Assembly (NCBI GenBank): GCA_029216955.1
Contig: JANAVB010031417.1
Span: forward strand, 22,821,917 to 22,885,916
DNA: 64,000 nt
Direction of reading: 5' to 3'
From: Iris pallida
Lineage: Eukaryota > Streptophyta > Magnoliopsida > Asparagales > Iridaceae
Below the pieces are notes generated by a model. That model was not told the origin of the DNA and did not search any database. It was given only the letters and a program-made list of their open reading frames with translations. Below are positions 9,752 through 22,188 of this stretch, in pieces; the stretch's first letter is position 1; the number at the start of each line of letters is the position of its first letter. Position numbers and translations under genes: made by a program.

Positions 9752-12578
9752 TGAAAGTCTTACTATGGTCATTTCACATCTATTGTCTCAATCATTCAAA
9801 CAAGAAACAGAAATAGAGAACATGTAAGAGAAAGCAGTAAGGCGTCCCAAACGTTCAGTCAAAATGTTCTTGAGATCTGGCTTTACAAAACCTAGCCAGA
9901 TGGTATAATGACGTATACACAATTGTTATCAGCTGCAGTCTGACTTTAGTTACAATTATGCAAAAGTAAGTACAAGACAATCCGACTAACATGTCGGTGC
10001 CAAACGGCTAAGTGTAAAGTAAATAGCAAAACGAGCGATGAAGTAAGGAACCCACTCGAGTCCTCCTGCGATCATTCCCCTAGTATTGACCATCCTGGAG
10101 GTAGAAATAAGCTGAGTCCTCGGAAACCGGCTCTAAATCTGGCCATGCAAAACCAGAGAGGTTAGACCTCTAATAGCAAGTACCACAAGGAAGGACGATA
10201 TGAAGGATTAAACCAGTAAGTAAGAGAATATAATAATAGATCTCTGCTTTTCACTAGGATTCACATAACATCACGACACTTCGAACCAACCTCCCAACCA
10301 AACAAGGACAGAAGTTGGCCTGTCATGTCCTGACATTCTGATCATCTCAGTTAGGCAACAGAGTAGGTACAATACACAAACAAACCATCTTGAACGGCCA
10401 ATCAACTACTACGGCTTGCTATTGTGAGTCCCAAGTTATCCTGGAATTATGCAATTTGGGATTCCTCAGCTCTTACTATGTGCGAGCAAGGCTAGTCTAT
10501 CCAGTCGATCAATTGCGCCAATCATGTAGTTAGACGAGTCCCAGCGGGACGCCCGCCGTTATAGCATGTACAATAATATAAGCAGATACCGTTTCCTGCC
10601 CGTGTGACAGATTTACAGTATCTGTGGGAACCAGCCGGCCTGTCGGGCACTTAATAGTCCTAAGAGGGCTGCCATGTAAGAACTCGGGAATTCATTCTCT
10701 CCATGCCATCATTATTTTATTTGACTTAGTGGTCTCTACGTTGAGTGAAGTTCCATACCGTGGATTATGGTCATTCAATGAGTACTTTCGTACGGGGTAC
10801 GATATGCGCAACTCTACAACGATACCCGTGCGGCTAGGTTGTAGGTCTTACATAGCGTGATGCAACAATCAAATCTGACCACGGGGTAATCATGCCTTGA
10901 CCATAAAGTACACATGCTATTTTTGTAAGATAAATAACTAAATAAATAAATAATTTGAAGCCTGCATGTGCCTGTATGCCAATATTCAGGATCGGCTAAT
11001 CGAGTACAATAGTTCATTATATGAACGTGTCTCATTCATTCATTTCAATAAGACGACTAGCCAGTCTCTTAGTTCCAATTAGGAACGCATGATCAATATT
11101 TAGTCCATGTCACATTCATTATCAATGGTGACAAGGCATGAAAGTCATTTAGTATTACATGGGTCGAGTCTACAACTCTCAAGGTCAAGTTCTAGTCATA
11201 CTGGGTATCATGATTTATCAAGTTCATACAAAAATGCGTAAGGATATAATAGGAGAATTATCATGCCATCCTTAAAGGAATAAGTTATAAAGCAATAGAA
11301 ACACCCAGGGTCAGGAAGTCACGCTGACAAGTCTAATCTAAGACTAACAAGTCACGCCAAGTCTAGCCTGAAGGAGTGAGCGTATAAAATAATACACGCC
11401 GGCAAGCGTGAGCGTGGAAAGAAATCTACGCACGCTCAGAGTAGACGTGATAGGAAATCCACGCATACAAAGGCATGAGCGTGACAAAAATTCACGCACG
11501 CAAGTACAAAGACATGAGCGTGACTCAGAATTCACGCAGACAACGTAGAGACGTGTGCGTGACTAAAAATACACGCACGCCAGGACGTGTGCGTGACTAA
11601 AATACACGCACGCAAGGATGTGTGCGTGACTAAAAATACACGCACGCAAGGATGTGTGCGTGACTAAAAATACACGCACGCAAGGATGTGTGCGTGACTA
11701 AAATACACGCACGCAAGGATGTGTGCGTGACTAAAAATACACGCACGCAAGGATGTGTGCGTGACTAAAAAATACACGCACGCAAGGATGTGTGCGTGAC
11801 TAAAAATACACGCACGCTCATGAGAACGTTAGCGTGACTGAAAATACACGCTAACATGTAAGAACATGAGCGTGACTCAAAATCCACGCAGTCACATAGA
11901 GACGTGTGCGTGACTAAAATACACGCAGCCACGTAAGAACGTGTGCGTGACTGAGCCTTCGTCCCAAGCCAGAAAATGAAGTTCCCAGCCAGAAAACACG
12001 CTAAGTTGGAAGATCAAAACCCATGAATAACCGAAATACAACAACTTAGGTCTAGAGAAAACAAGCCATAGAAATCAAAAATGCCAAGAACTAAACTCTC
12101 TCAGAATCATGAGAGGAAGAGTAAAGATCCACAAAAATGGATGAAAGAGAAGCAAGTTTGCACTTGCCTGCTGTGGTTGGTGGAGAGAGTGATGAGAGGA
12201 AGAAGAAGAAGTAATGGTGAGAATGAGTTATGAGGAGAGAGAATGAAGAGGAGAGCTTTAAATAGCAAAGGGGGTGGTAGGTGGGAGCTAATGGGTCGGG
12301 TTTACCCACCATGAACCCGAGAATCCATCCTAGGCCGAACCAAATAAGCAAGACTAAAAGCAGGAAATAAAATACAGATAATAAAATTACAAGAAATTAA
12401 TTAACATAAAAATTAAAGAGCAGATAATTAATTAACATAAAATTATAGGAATTTAAATACAGAATAATACATGTTAAATACTAAATAAATATACATGAAT
12501 TGTACATGATAAATATTAAATAAATCTACATGAGTTGTACATGTATAAAAATACGTATTCCGGGAACGGGGAGTGACA
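9752..12578 (-). mobile_element. Element B left LTR (3' LTR in sense), main piece
   Basis: It resumes after element A and its second CTACG copy and runs to GTGACA at 12573-12578. It matches 17903-20733 closely along its whole length, including a tandem array of the same copy number. Together with 2153-2278 it makes an LTR of about 2.95 kb. Confidence 0.94.
11370..11955. repeat. Palindromic tandem array in element B left LTR
   Basis: The regular core (about 11551-11818) is eight units of about 33 bp. Each has the inverted repeat GTGCGTG-ACTAAAAATA-CACGCAC joined by GCAAGGAT or variants. More degenerate GCGTGA...TCACGC units lie on both sides. The array occupies the same LTR position as the unrelated-looking arrays of F, A and E. 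Confidence 0.9.
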
Positions 12579-12596
12579 TCTCTACCCACCTTAGAA
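12579..12596 (-). other. Polypurine tract of element B
   Basis: Minus strand AAGGTGGGTAGAGA abuts the 3' LTR terminus TGTCAC, preceded by CGAGGACGGAATTTTTC. It is nearly identical to the same site in A. Confidence 0.75.
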
Positions 12597-12746
12597 AAAT
12601 TCCGTCCTCGAAATTTCAAATCCAAGCAGGTAGAAATATCAGAGCTAAACTAATACAAGCAATTCTAGTGAGCAAGCAATCGTTTCTACCATATCAAAAG
12701 CAAGTACTATATATGTAAGTCCATCAATCTACGATATCAATCAGTT

Positions 12747-13493
12747 CTACCCATAAAGCGATAAACATGAAGAATCAGGACAATCAAGGTATACAGAAAG
12801 AGATATATCTTGTGAGTCAAACAGGTGTGGATATCGTGATCGGATATCATCCTCACGTTCCCACGTTGACTCTCCCAAGGAGTGATGACCCCAAGCAACA
12901 CAGACAAGACTAATTATTCGGTTCTTGAGTATCTTCTCTCTTCGGTCCAAAATGGACACAGGCTGTTCCTCGTAAGACAGGTTGGTACCAACAACCAGCT
13001 CCGAATGATCGAGGACATGACTTGGGTCCGATACATACCTACGTAGTTGAGATACATGAAACACGTCATGCACCTCTCGTAACGAAGGCGGGAGGGATAA
13101 ACGATAAGCAACATCGCCTATCCGATCAAGGATAACAAATGGGCCCACGTACCGCGGACTCAATTTCCCGTGAACGCCAAATCTAATGACCCCACGAGTA
13201 GGTGAGATCCGCAAGAATACGTGGTCCCCAACCGAGAACTCTAACGGCCTACGATGCTGGTCCGCCCAATGACGATACCGGTCCTGCGCAACTCGAAGTC
13301 GCTCTCTAATTCCCTTAACCACTTCAACCGTTTGAACAATCATTTCTGGGCCTAACATCTTCCTCTCTCCGATATCATCCCATGCAAGCAGTGACCTGCA
13401 CTTCTTACCATATAGTGCTTCGAATGGCGCCATCTGTATACTGGCTTGATAACTATTGTTGTATGAGAACTCGACCAAGTGCATGTGACTCTT
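12747..13493 (-). pseudogene. Element B integrase C-terminus and chromodomain
   Basis: From the stop at 13494-13496 the frame continues with HLVEFSYNNSYQASIQMAPFEALYG, typical of the end of the gypsy integrase core. A basic C-terminal domain follows (FGVHGKLSPRYVGPF, VFHVSQLRRYV). The end has ILDRREKILKNRIISLVCVAW and GESTWEREDDIRSRYPHLF, a chromodomain characteristic of chromoviruses, thought to steer integration towards particular histone marks. The aromatic residues are visible. The true protein end is probably soon after YPHLFD; reading on to 12747 is incidental. Confidence 0.88.
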
Positions 13494-13871
13494 CTAAGAC
13501 CCTCCAAAATCTAAAGTGCAAGCTCGCAACATGTCTTCTAAAGTCTGAATCGTTCTTTCTGATTGCCCATCCGTCTGCAGATGGTAAGCCGTGCTAAACC
13601 TTAACTTGGTACCCAGACTATGATGTAAGCTCTTCCAGAAATGTGATGTAAAGCGGGTATCCCGATCCGACACAATACTGACAGGGACTCCATGCTGCCT
13701 GACTATCTGTTGCATATATAACTCCGCCAACTTTTCTATAGATTGCCCTACTCTGAAAGGAAGAAAGTGTACTACCTTCGTAAGTCGGTCCACTATTACC
13801 CAAATAGCGTCCTTACCACTTGGTGATCTCGGTAAACCGGTTACAAAGTTCATTGTAATATGCTCCTATTT
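13494..13871 (-). pseudogene. Element B integrase catalytic core, bounded by stops
   Basis: The segment encodes [26 protein letters not shown] (first catalytic Asp), [14 protein letters not shown] (second Asp) and [14 protein letters not shown] (Glu), i.e. a DDE integrase core. It is preceded by TGA (13872-13874) and TAG (13866-13868) two codons apart, where related proteins read [16 protein letters not shown]; both stops therefore replace Trp. It ends at TAG 13494-13496, in GGS-stop-KSH, again where related proteins have Trp. Confidence 0.9.
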
Positions 13872-15842
13872 TCACTCCGGAATAGGAAGCGGTTGCAATA
13901 ACCCAGCTGGCCTCTGCCGTTCTGCCTTCACTTGCTGACATACCAAGCAACGGAAAATAAATTTAGCTATCTTCCTCTTCATCCCGTTCCACCAGAAATG
14001 CTGCTTGATATCTCGGTACATCTTGGTCCCTCCAGGGTGAATAGAATACTGAGAACTGTGAGCTTCTGCCATAACCTCCTGTCTGATATCTCCACTGGGC
14101 ACACATAGACGTGATCCAAACCTAAGTGTACCATCTTCATGAATTCTCATCTCCTTCCTGAGTCCCGACTCACATTCTGCCCTAAGCTTCTGAATCATTG
14201 GGTCTTGTGCCTGAGCTGCCTTGATCCTGTCTACTAAGTCGGGTTGAACTTGCAGACTTGTTAGAACTCCTACATTACTAGGAAGTATAACTTCGATGCC
14301 CATCTCCTGAAGGTCTTCTAAGATATGCCTCTGCGTTGTCAACATAAATGCGTCGCCTCTCCTGCTAAGAGCGTCTGCTACCACATTAGCCTCACCTGGG
14401 TGATACTGAAGCTCAACGTCATAATCCTTGATCAACTCCAGCCATCTTCTCTGTCTCATGTTCAGCTCCTTCTGAGTAAAAATGTACTTCAGACTTTTAT
14501 GATCTGTGTACATCTCCACCCGGTCACCATATAAGTAATGCCTCCATAGCTTCAGAGCAAACACTACTGCTGCTAACTCCAAATCATGAGTTGTGTAATT
14601 CTTCTCGTGGTCCCGAAGCTGCCTAGATGCATATGTTATCACCTTCCCATGCTGCATAAGGACACATCCAAGTCCTTTACCTGACGCATCACAATATACT
14701 GTAAAACCTCCGGGTCTAACTGGCAATGTAAGAATAGGTGCTGATATCAACTTCTGCTTCAAGGTCTCAAATGATGCCTGACATTCTGCCAACCAAACGA
14801 ATGGTACATCCTTCCGGGTCAAGCGGGTCATGGGTGCTGAAAGCTTCGCAAAGTCTGACACAAACCTTCTGTAATATCCTGCTAATCCCAAGAAACTTCG
14901 TACATCTGCTACGGTCTTGGGTACTGGCCAACTTTCTACTGCTTTTACCTTCCTGGGATCTACTGCTACTCCAGCTCCTGATATGATGTGACCCAAAAAC
15001 GAAATGTGATCCGACCAAAACTCACACTTGCTGAGCTTGGCATACAACTGGTTCTCTCTCAGAACCTGCAACACTTTCCTGAGGTGGTCTTCATGCTCCT
15101 CTTCACTAGCAGAGTATACGAGTATGTCGTCAAGAAACACAACGACAAACTGGTCTAAATATGGCATAAAGATGCGATTCATCAAATCCATGAATATCAC
15201 TGGGGCATTGGTCAAACCAAACGGCATTACTAAAAACTCATAATGCCCATACTTCGACTTGAATGCTGTCTTGGGAATATCTTCCTTCCGAACCCTCACC
15301 TGATGGTACCCTGAACGAAGATCTATTTTGGAGAAAACTCTAGCTTTGCTCAACTGATCAAATAAGTCGTCGATCCTGGGTAATGGGTACTTGTTCTTCA
15401 CTGTTGCCGCGTTAAGCTTCCTGCAGTCAATGCATAATCTGGATGACCCATCCTTCTTCCCCACAAGTACCACTGGTGCTGCCCATGGTGATACGCTAGC
15501 TTGGATGAACTTCTTCTCCTTCAGTTCCTCTATATGCTGATATACCTTGGCCTGCTCTGAATCCGCCATTCTATAAACTCGATCTGATATCGGTTTAGTT
15601 CCTGGTGCCAATTCTATACTGAACTCAATATCTCTAACCGGTGGTAGACCTGGAAGTTCTTCAGGAAATACGTCTAGAAATTCTTCAACTACCTTCGGGA
15701 TCTGAACTTCTTCCATTGCCGCTACTATTTCCTGCTCTGGTTGAGTTGCCTCTGATCTGACTAAGGTGAACCTCTTCCTGCCTGGAATATCAAAAGATAC
15801 ACTCCCTCTACGACAATCTATTGTCGCATGACTGTCTTTCAG
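13872..15842 (-). pseudogene. Element B reverse transcriptase, RNase H and integrase zinc domain
   Basis: After a short linker ([13 protein letters not shown]) the frame encodes [56 protein letters not shown] and the catalytic FLDDILVYS about 195 residues into the segment. RNase H follows with [21 protein letters not shown] and [11 protein letters not shown]. The end carries the integrase HHCC zinc domain (HSSQYSIH...CLVC). All RT and RNase H catalytic residues I can check are present. The segment is open for more than 650 codons and ends at TGA 13872-13874. Confidence 0.93.
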
Positions 15843-16538
15843 TCAGTCCATGCCTAAGATAACGTCGAAATTTCTAACAGAAAATTCTATCAACCGGGCA
15901 GGTAAAGAATGCCCGCAAACTACAACGCTACACGCTAGAATAACTCTACTAACTCCTACGAGCCCATTGCCAGTGAGTATATTCAACCTCCCTGGCAATG
16001 CCTCGAACTCCATTCCTAGTCGTGTCGCGAATTGTGCAGATATAAATGAATGGGATGCTCCCGAATCAAACAATGCTACTGCGGGATATGAGGCGACGAG
16101 AATGTTACCTGCCACAACATCTCCCGATGCCAATGCCTCCTCCAAGGATAAAGTGAATGCCTGCCCTCGACCTCCTTGCTGGTTCCCATGCTGCGGCCTA
16201 ACCTGATGCTGCTGCTGGCCCCTTCCTTGATGATGCTGGAGTGGTCTATGCTGGTGTTGCTGCATCGGCGGTCCCTGCTGCCGAAACATCTGAGCCTGCG
16301 GTACTAACGGACGCTGCACCAATGGCCTAACTGCCACCGCTGGTCCTCGATACTGGCCTGCCCCTGGGGCTGTCAGAGCAGGAAACTGCTGCCCTGGTCC
16401 TCCTGTCCTCGAATTCATGGAACATGTGGTAACCCGATGGTCTGAATTTCCACATATCAGATACAGTCCATTCAATGTCTGACACACATCTCTAGTGTGT
16501 CCCATCTTTCCACAATAAGTGCAGCCCACCGGGGGTTG
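15843..16538 (-). pseudogene. Element B nucleocapsid and aspartic protease
   Basis: It starts in frame just after the TAG at 16539-16541. The CCHC knuckle CTYCGKMGHTRDVC and a second, CLIC-type motif (LYLICGNSDHRVTTC, first Cys lost) are followed by a Gln-rich linker. The retropepsin then follows: ALFDSGASHSFIS holds the catalytic DSG, and VILGMD is followed by TGA at 15843-15845, where the family has VILGMDW, so Trp was lost. Protease would cut the polyprotein inside the particle. Confidence 0.9.
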
Positions 16539-17657
16539 CTAGTTCTTCCTCTGTTGCTGTTGCTGCTGCCTGGGTGGTGGTGCTGGTCCTCGTATCGCCA
16601 CATCATGGATACGAATACCAGTGGATGGTGCTGTTGTTCGGGGCGCTGCTCCCCCTCCTCCTTCAATCTGACTTTGGGATCTCTTCTGGCCCCCAGTCCT
16701 TACTGCAAGCCTCTGAATGGTGATTTCATGCCTTCGAGTCGCCGTCAATATCTCATCAAAAGTCTGGTAATTGTGCCCCTCTATCAATTGCAAGAGTTCA
16801 AGATAAAACCCTTGCTGAAATCTCATAGCCCTCTGGCTCTCTGTTGCTACCATCTCTGGGGCAAATCTACCCAATCTGTAGAACTCCGCTGCATAAGCAT
16901 CTACAGTCTTGCCGGCCTGCCGGAGGCTGATAAACTTCTGTTGTAGCTCAAACCGTGCCACAACTCCATAGTACTTGGTCTTAAATCTTGCTGTGAAATC
17001 GTCCCAAGCCACAGGACGTCTGATGCCCACTTCCTCTGATTCCCACCAATCACGTTCGAGATCCTGTAGTAACAACTTCACTAGATCTACACGTTCTTCT
17101 GCCGGCACCTTAGCTGCCGCCAGAATAGCCTCCATATCCTTAAGCCATGCATCTGCTGAGATGGCATCCTCCGTGTCCTCGAAACGGCGGGGGTTGTACT
17201 TGCAAAACCTGGATGAGGCTCCTGAATCAGTCTTCACTCCTCTTTCCAATGCTGTCTGCAATCCTTGGTTGAGTAGCACATTCTGCTCCTGTAGCTGAGT
17301 GTGCATGCGTTGCTGGGCCAACATCTGATGTTGTTGAGTAGCCATCATTCCTCTCATGATCTCCAGAAGGGCTGGTGTGTCCACTTCCACTGGGGTAGGT
17401 GGAACTATGGTTGGTGGTGGAACATCCGGATACTGCGGTCCAGCTGCTGGTTCCACTATCACTTCTTCCTGGGTAGCCTCCTGAGGTGAGACTGGCCCTT
17501 GTTGCCGACCAACCGGGTCAGGTTGTCCATGTTGCTCCTGCTGTTGCTGCCCAGCTCTGACCGATGTGGACGAAGTGCCCCTAAGAAAAAGGACAAGAGA
17601 ACAATCAAACAACCGGACATGAAGGATCAATGAAGTCAAAGGATACTGGAATGTCAA
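16539..17657 (-). pseudogene. Element B gag, capsid part
   Basis: These 372 codons hold a Gln-rich N-terminus, a possible short coiled region (MMATQQHQMLAQQRMHTQLQEQNVLL) and the gag core: PRRFEDTEDAISADAWL, DWWESEEVG, FTARFKTKYY, AYAAEFYRLGRFAPE and FQQGFYLELLQL. The start at 17657 is only the first ATG in frame. A TTTTTCTTAG splice-acceptor-like sequence just before GGCACTTCG (about 17581) suggests that the real gag start could be spliced from the leader. The frame ends at TAG followed by CAA, then reopens into the nucleocapsid. Confidence 0.85.
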
Positions 17658-17747
17658 GCAAGAGTTGAGAATAACGAATCAGGAGATCAAGGGAAAACAT
17701 GTGTGATTGAGACATCCTATAAATCAAAACACCCCACAAGTCTGAAA

Positions 17748-17776
17748 TCAGACCTACATGGGCCACCACTAAAACC
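17748..17776 (-). other. Post-LTR block / candidate primer-binding region of element B
   Basis: Reading from the 5' LTR on the minus strand: AGGTTTT then AGTGGTGGCCCATGTAGG. Only the TG block is well conserved with A, C and D; the usual TGGTATCAGAGC is not present. Confidence 0.5.
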
Positions 17777-20733
17777 TTGTCACGCCCCAGAACCAGAATA
17801 CTGGAGAGCGGGGGAGTGACTCAGCCAGCTACGTATTACGGGTAGATGAATACCGTATAATACGATCAATGCTGTCTAACCAGACGAGGGGGTGCATACT
17901 ACGTGAAAGTCTTACTATGGTCATTTCACATCTATTGTCTCAATCATTCAAACAAGAAACAGAAATAGAGAACATGTAAGAGAAAGCAGTAAGGCGTCCC
18001 AAACGTTCAGTCAAAATGTTCTTGAGATCTAGCTTTACAAAACCTAGCCAGATGGTATAGTGACGTATACACAATTGTTATCAGCTGCAGTCTGACTTTA
18101 GTTACAATTATGCAAAAGTAAGTACAAGACAATCCGACTAACATGTCGGTGTCAAACGGCTAAGTGTAAAGTAAATAGCAAAACGAGCGGTGAAGTAAGG
18201 AACCCACTCGAGTCCTCCTGCGATCATTCCCCTAGTATTGACCATCCTGGAGGTAGAAGTAAGCTGAGTCCTCGGAATCCGGCTCTAAATCTGGCCATGC
18301 AAAACCAGAGAGGTTAGACCTCTAATAGCAAGTACCACAAGGAAGGACGATATGAAGGATTAAACCACTAAGTAAGAGAATATAATAATAGATCTCTGCT
18401 TTCCACTAGGATTCACATAACATCACGACACTTCGAACCAACCTCCCAACCAAACAAGGACAGAAGTTGGCCTGTCATGTCCTGACATTCTGATCATCTC
18501 AGTTAGGCAACAGAGTAGGTACAGTACACAAACAAATCATCTTGAACGGCCAATCAACTACTACGACTTGCTATTGTGAGTCCCAAGTTATCCTGGAATT
18601 ATGCAATTTGGGATTCCTCAGTTCTTATTATGTGCGAGCAAGGCTAGTCTATCCAGTCGATCAATTGCGCCAATCATGTAGTTAGACGAGTCCCAGCGGG
18701 ACGCCCGCCGTTATAGCATGTACAATAATATAAGCAGATACCGTTCCCTGTCCGTGTGACAGATTTACAGTATCTGTGGGAACCAGCTGGCCTGTCGGGC
18801 ACTTAATAGTCCCAAGAGGGCTACCATGTAAGAACTCGGGAATCCATTCTCTCCATGCCATCATTATTTTATTTGACTTAGTGGTCTCTACGTTGAGTGA
18901 AGTTCCATGCCGTGGATCATGGTCATTCAATGAGTACTTTCGTACGGGGTACGATATGCGCAACTCTACAACGATACCCGTGCGGCTAGGTTGTAGGTCT
19001 TACATAGCGTGATGCAACAATCAAATCTGACCACGGGGTAATCATGCCTTGACCATAAAGTACACATGCTGTTTTTGTAAGATAAATAACTAAATAAATA
19101 AATAATTTGAAGCCTGCATGTGCCTGTATGCCAATATTCGGGATCGGCTAATCGAGTACAATAGTTCATTACATGAACGTGTCTCATTCATTCATTTCAA
19201 TAAGACGACTAGCCAGTCTCTTAGTTCCAATTAAGAACGCATGATCAATATTTAGTCCATGTCACATTCATTATCAATGGTGACAAGGCATGAAAGTCAT
19301 TTAGTATTACATGGGTCGAGTCTACAACTCTCAAGGTCAAGTTCTAGTCATACTGGGTATCATGATTTATCAAGTTCATGCAAAAAGGCGTAAGAATATA
19401 ATAGGAGAATTATCATGCCATCCTTAAAGGAATAAGTTATAAAGCAATAGAAACACCCAGGGTCAGGAAGTCACGCTGACAAGTCTAATCTAAGACTAAC
19501 AAGTCATGCCAAGTCTAGCCTGAAGGAGTGAGCGTATAAAATAATACATGCCGGCAAGCGTGAGCGTGGAAAGAAATCTACGCACGCTCAGAGTAGACGT
19601 GATAGGAAATCCACGCATACAAAGGCATGAGCGTGACAAAAATTCACGCACGCAAGTACAAAGACATGAGCGTGACTCAGAATTCACGCAGACAACGTAG
19701 AGACGTGTGCGTGACTAAAAATACACGCACGCCAGGACGTGTGCGTGACTAAAATACACGCACGTAAGGATGTGTGCGTGACTAAAAATACACGCACGCA
19801 AGGATGTGTGCGTGACTAAAAATACACGCACGCAAGGATGTGTGCGTGACTAAAATACACGCGCGCAAGGATGTGTGCGTGACTAAAAATACACGCACGC
19901 AAGGATGTGTGCGTGACTAAAAAATACACGCACGCAAGGATGTGTGCGTGACTAAAAATACACGCACGCTCATGAGAACGTTAGCGTGACTGAAAATACA
20001 CGCTAACATGTAAGAACATAAGCGTGACTCAAAATCCACGCAGTCACGTAGAGACGTGTGCGTGACTAAAATACACGCAGCCACGTAAGAACGTGTGCGT
20101 GACTGAGCCTTCGTCCCAAGCCAGAAAATGAAGTTCCCAGCCAGAAAACACGCTAAGTTGGGAGATCAAAACCCATGAATAACCGAAATACAACAACTTA
20201 GATATAGAGAAAACAAGCCATAGAAATCAAAAATGCCAAGAACTAAACTCTCTCAGAATCATGAGAGGAAGAGTAATGATCCACAAAAATGGATGAAGGA
20301 GAAGCAAGTTTGCACTTGCCTGCTGTGGTTGGTGGAGAGAGTGATGAGAGGAAGAAGAAGAAGAAGTAATGGTGAGAATGAGTTATGAGGAGAGAGAATG
20401 AAGAGGGGAGCTTTAAATAGCAAAGGGGGTGGTAGGTGGGAGCTAATGGGCCGGGTTTACCCACCATGAACCCGAGAATCCATCTTAGGCCGAACCAAAT
20501 AAGCAAGACTAAAAGCAGGAAATAAAATGCAGATAATAAAATTGCAAGAAATTAATTAACATGAAAATTAAAGAGCAGATAATTAATTAACATAAAATTA
20601 TAGGAATTTAAATACAGAATAATACATGTTAAATACTAAATAAATATACATAAATTGTACATGATAAATATTAAATAAATCTACATGAGTTGTACATGTA
20701 TAAAAATACGTATTTCGGAAACGGGGAGTGACA
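17777..20733 (-). mobile_element. Element B 5' LTR (right), 2,957 bp, uninterrupted
   Basis: It runs from TGTCACGCCCCAGAACC to GGGGAGTGACA and is followed by TATTG. It serves as the empty-site reference for element A's insertion and differs from the left LTR mostly by single substitutions. Confidence 0.95.
19520..20105. repeat. Palindromic tandem array in element B right LTR
   Basis: This is the counterpart of the array at 11370-11955. It too has eight regular GTGCGTG...CACGCAC units (about 19703-19969) within a wider degenerate array. One unit has CGCGCG in place of CGCACG. Confidence 0.9.
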
Positions 20734-20738
20734 TATTG

Positions 20739-21809
20739 TCATATAACTTATCCAAATTTGGAGATTAAAACAACAGTATAATGCAAGACGGTACGACATT
20801 TCTGTAGCGAAAACGTCGGTCAGTTTGGTGTATTGATTGGAAAACACAAAGTTCTATATTTTTCTTTATTTTTTGTAATCGTAGTGAATATATAGGCCAA
20901 TATTAATTAATATAAAGGCAGTCAGCAGAGGTATTATCCATTTACAGATTTTCTTCCTCCAAATTTCTCGTCCTCCATCTAAGTTGTTCAAAAATCGTCC
21001 TTCTACAATTTTTTAAAGATAACCTTAGCTAACTCCCTTTAAAGATAACCTTAGCTAACTCCCAAAAAAAAAGAATTCTACATACGAACGAGGATCCTGT
21101 CAAAGTGTCGAAAAATGTACAAGAAAAGGTTCGAGTAAATTTTAGTTATATTTATAATGAACATGGAAGGAGTAACGGATCGGATATTTAACTACCCGGC
21201 CCAAACTCGTAATTTACATAGTTAGTCAATCAAGGCGGCTAGGGTTTGGTAATTATACGTTATTTTTTTTATTTTTTTTATTTCTTGCTTTCTTTCTTCT
21301 TTTACCACCCGGAATTGACCCGGTTTATCAACGAAATTTGACAAATATGTGGAGTCCGGTCACTCGACAGATTCGCGGACTCCACTTGGGATTCCAATCC
21401 GGCACATACCCCCTGAAGCGCGAAACCGGCACGAGCCGGTCAGCCGGGGGACCCTTACACCGGCTACTCCCGGTCACCGCCTTTTCAAATTTACATCTCG
21501 CGTTAATTTCGAGCGAATTTCATCTCGGACCAGTAAAGTAGAAGTAGCAGTGGAGAACCCAGAGAGCAGCTGTTGGTTGAAAATTTGTTCTCATTCCAGA
21601 ATAATTTTCATTTCCATTTTTGTTTGATTTCTTCTCTCTTCTTATAATCGATGAAGTGTTCGATGGGTTCGCGATTTTTTGATCTAGATCGTGGCGATTA
21701 AATCCTCCGGCCGGTTGGTTCGTTGGTGAGGCGATCAAGTCGGTGGAGCTGATCTGCAGCGATTTCTTTCGGCTTTGAGCTGATTTTTTTCCGGATGGTT
21801 CTCGAATCG
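20739..21809 (+). promoter_or_regulatory. Upstream region and probable first 5'UTR exon of the CCCH gene
   Basis: This is non-repetitive sequence between element B and the CCCH gene, AT-rich up to about 21300 and then GC-richer. It ends in CGAATCG followed by GTGAGT at 21810, a good splice donor. Pyrimidine-rich leader sequence at about 21620-21650 suggests transcribed 5'UTR. No unambiguous TATA box can be chosen. The ATG at 21795 would be a short upstream reading frame. Confidence 0.4.
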
Positions 21810-22153
21810 GTGAGTTTCTTGTTATTGATGTTATTTCTCAAGCTCGATCTGCGTTTGATCATGATTTTTTGTTGTTGTTGATTTTATAGAGTTATTGATG
21901 CTTTTTCTTGAAGTTGTTTGATGCGTTTTTTTATTAGTATTTTTTTCTTCACTTTTTTGGGGGATTTTAAGGATATTTTGCTACTAAGGAACGATTTTTC
22001 TTGAGTTTACGATTTCTGGAGTAAGGAGCGATTTTCACATAAAAAAATAAAAAATGAATCCTTATTTTTAGCTTCTTGACATGCAAAAAAATATACGATG
22101 ATAAAAAAAGTTTCCATTTTTGAGCTCAAATCTATGCTTGAATCCGTGTAAAG
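21810..22153 (+). other. Probable 5'UTR intron of the CCCH gene
   Basis: The donor GTGAGT is at 21810 and a candidate acceptor (TCCGTGTAAAG) ends at 22153. The interval is T-rich, as plant introns are. If right, the ATG at 22120 is intronic, and the first coding ATG of the mature mRNA is 22189. Confidence 0.45.
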
Positions 22154-22188
22154 TTTCTATTTTGTGCTACTTGTCTTCAATCTCTCCA

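Larger units (their letters stand above)
2153..20733 (-). mobile_element. Ty3/gypsy chromovirus 'B' (Tekay/Del-like), full length, with element A nested in one LTR
   Basis: The element has two LTRs of about 2.95 kb, written TGTCAC...GTGACA on the plus strand, flanked by TATTG duplications. Its internal region carries gag-protease-RT-RNaseH-integrase-chromodomain on the minus strand; this gene order defines Ty3/gypsy, and the C-terminal chromodomain with very long LTRs suggests the Tekay/Del lineage. Without nested element A and its duplicated bases it is about 11.1 kb. In transcription direction the 5' LTR is 17777-20733 and the 3' LTR is the left one (2153-2278 plus 9752-12578). The polyprotein frame is intact over 1637 codons except for five stops, so this copy cannot make its own enzymes. 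Confidence 0.93.

Noticed and set aside
11551..11818. Regular palindromic repeats that look CRISPR-like
   Set aside because: There are no unique spacers, the repeats are directly joined inside a retrotransposon LTR, and the genome is a plant.
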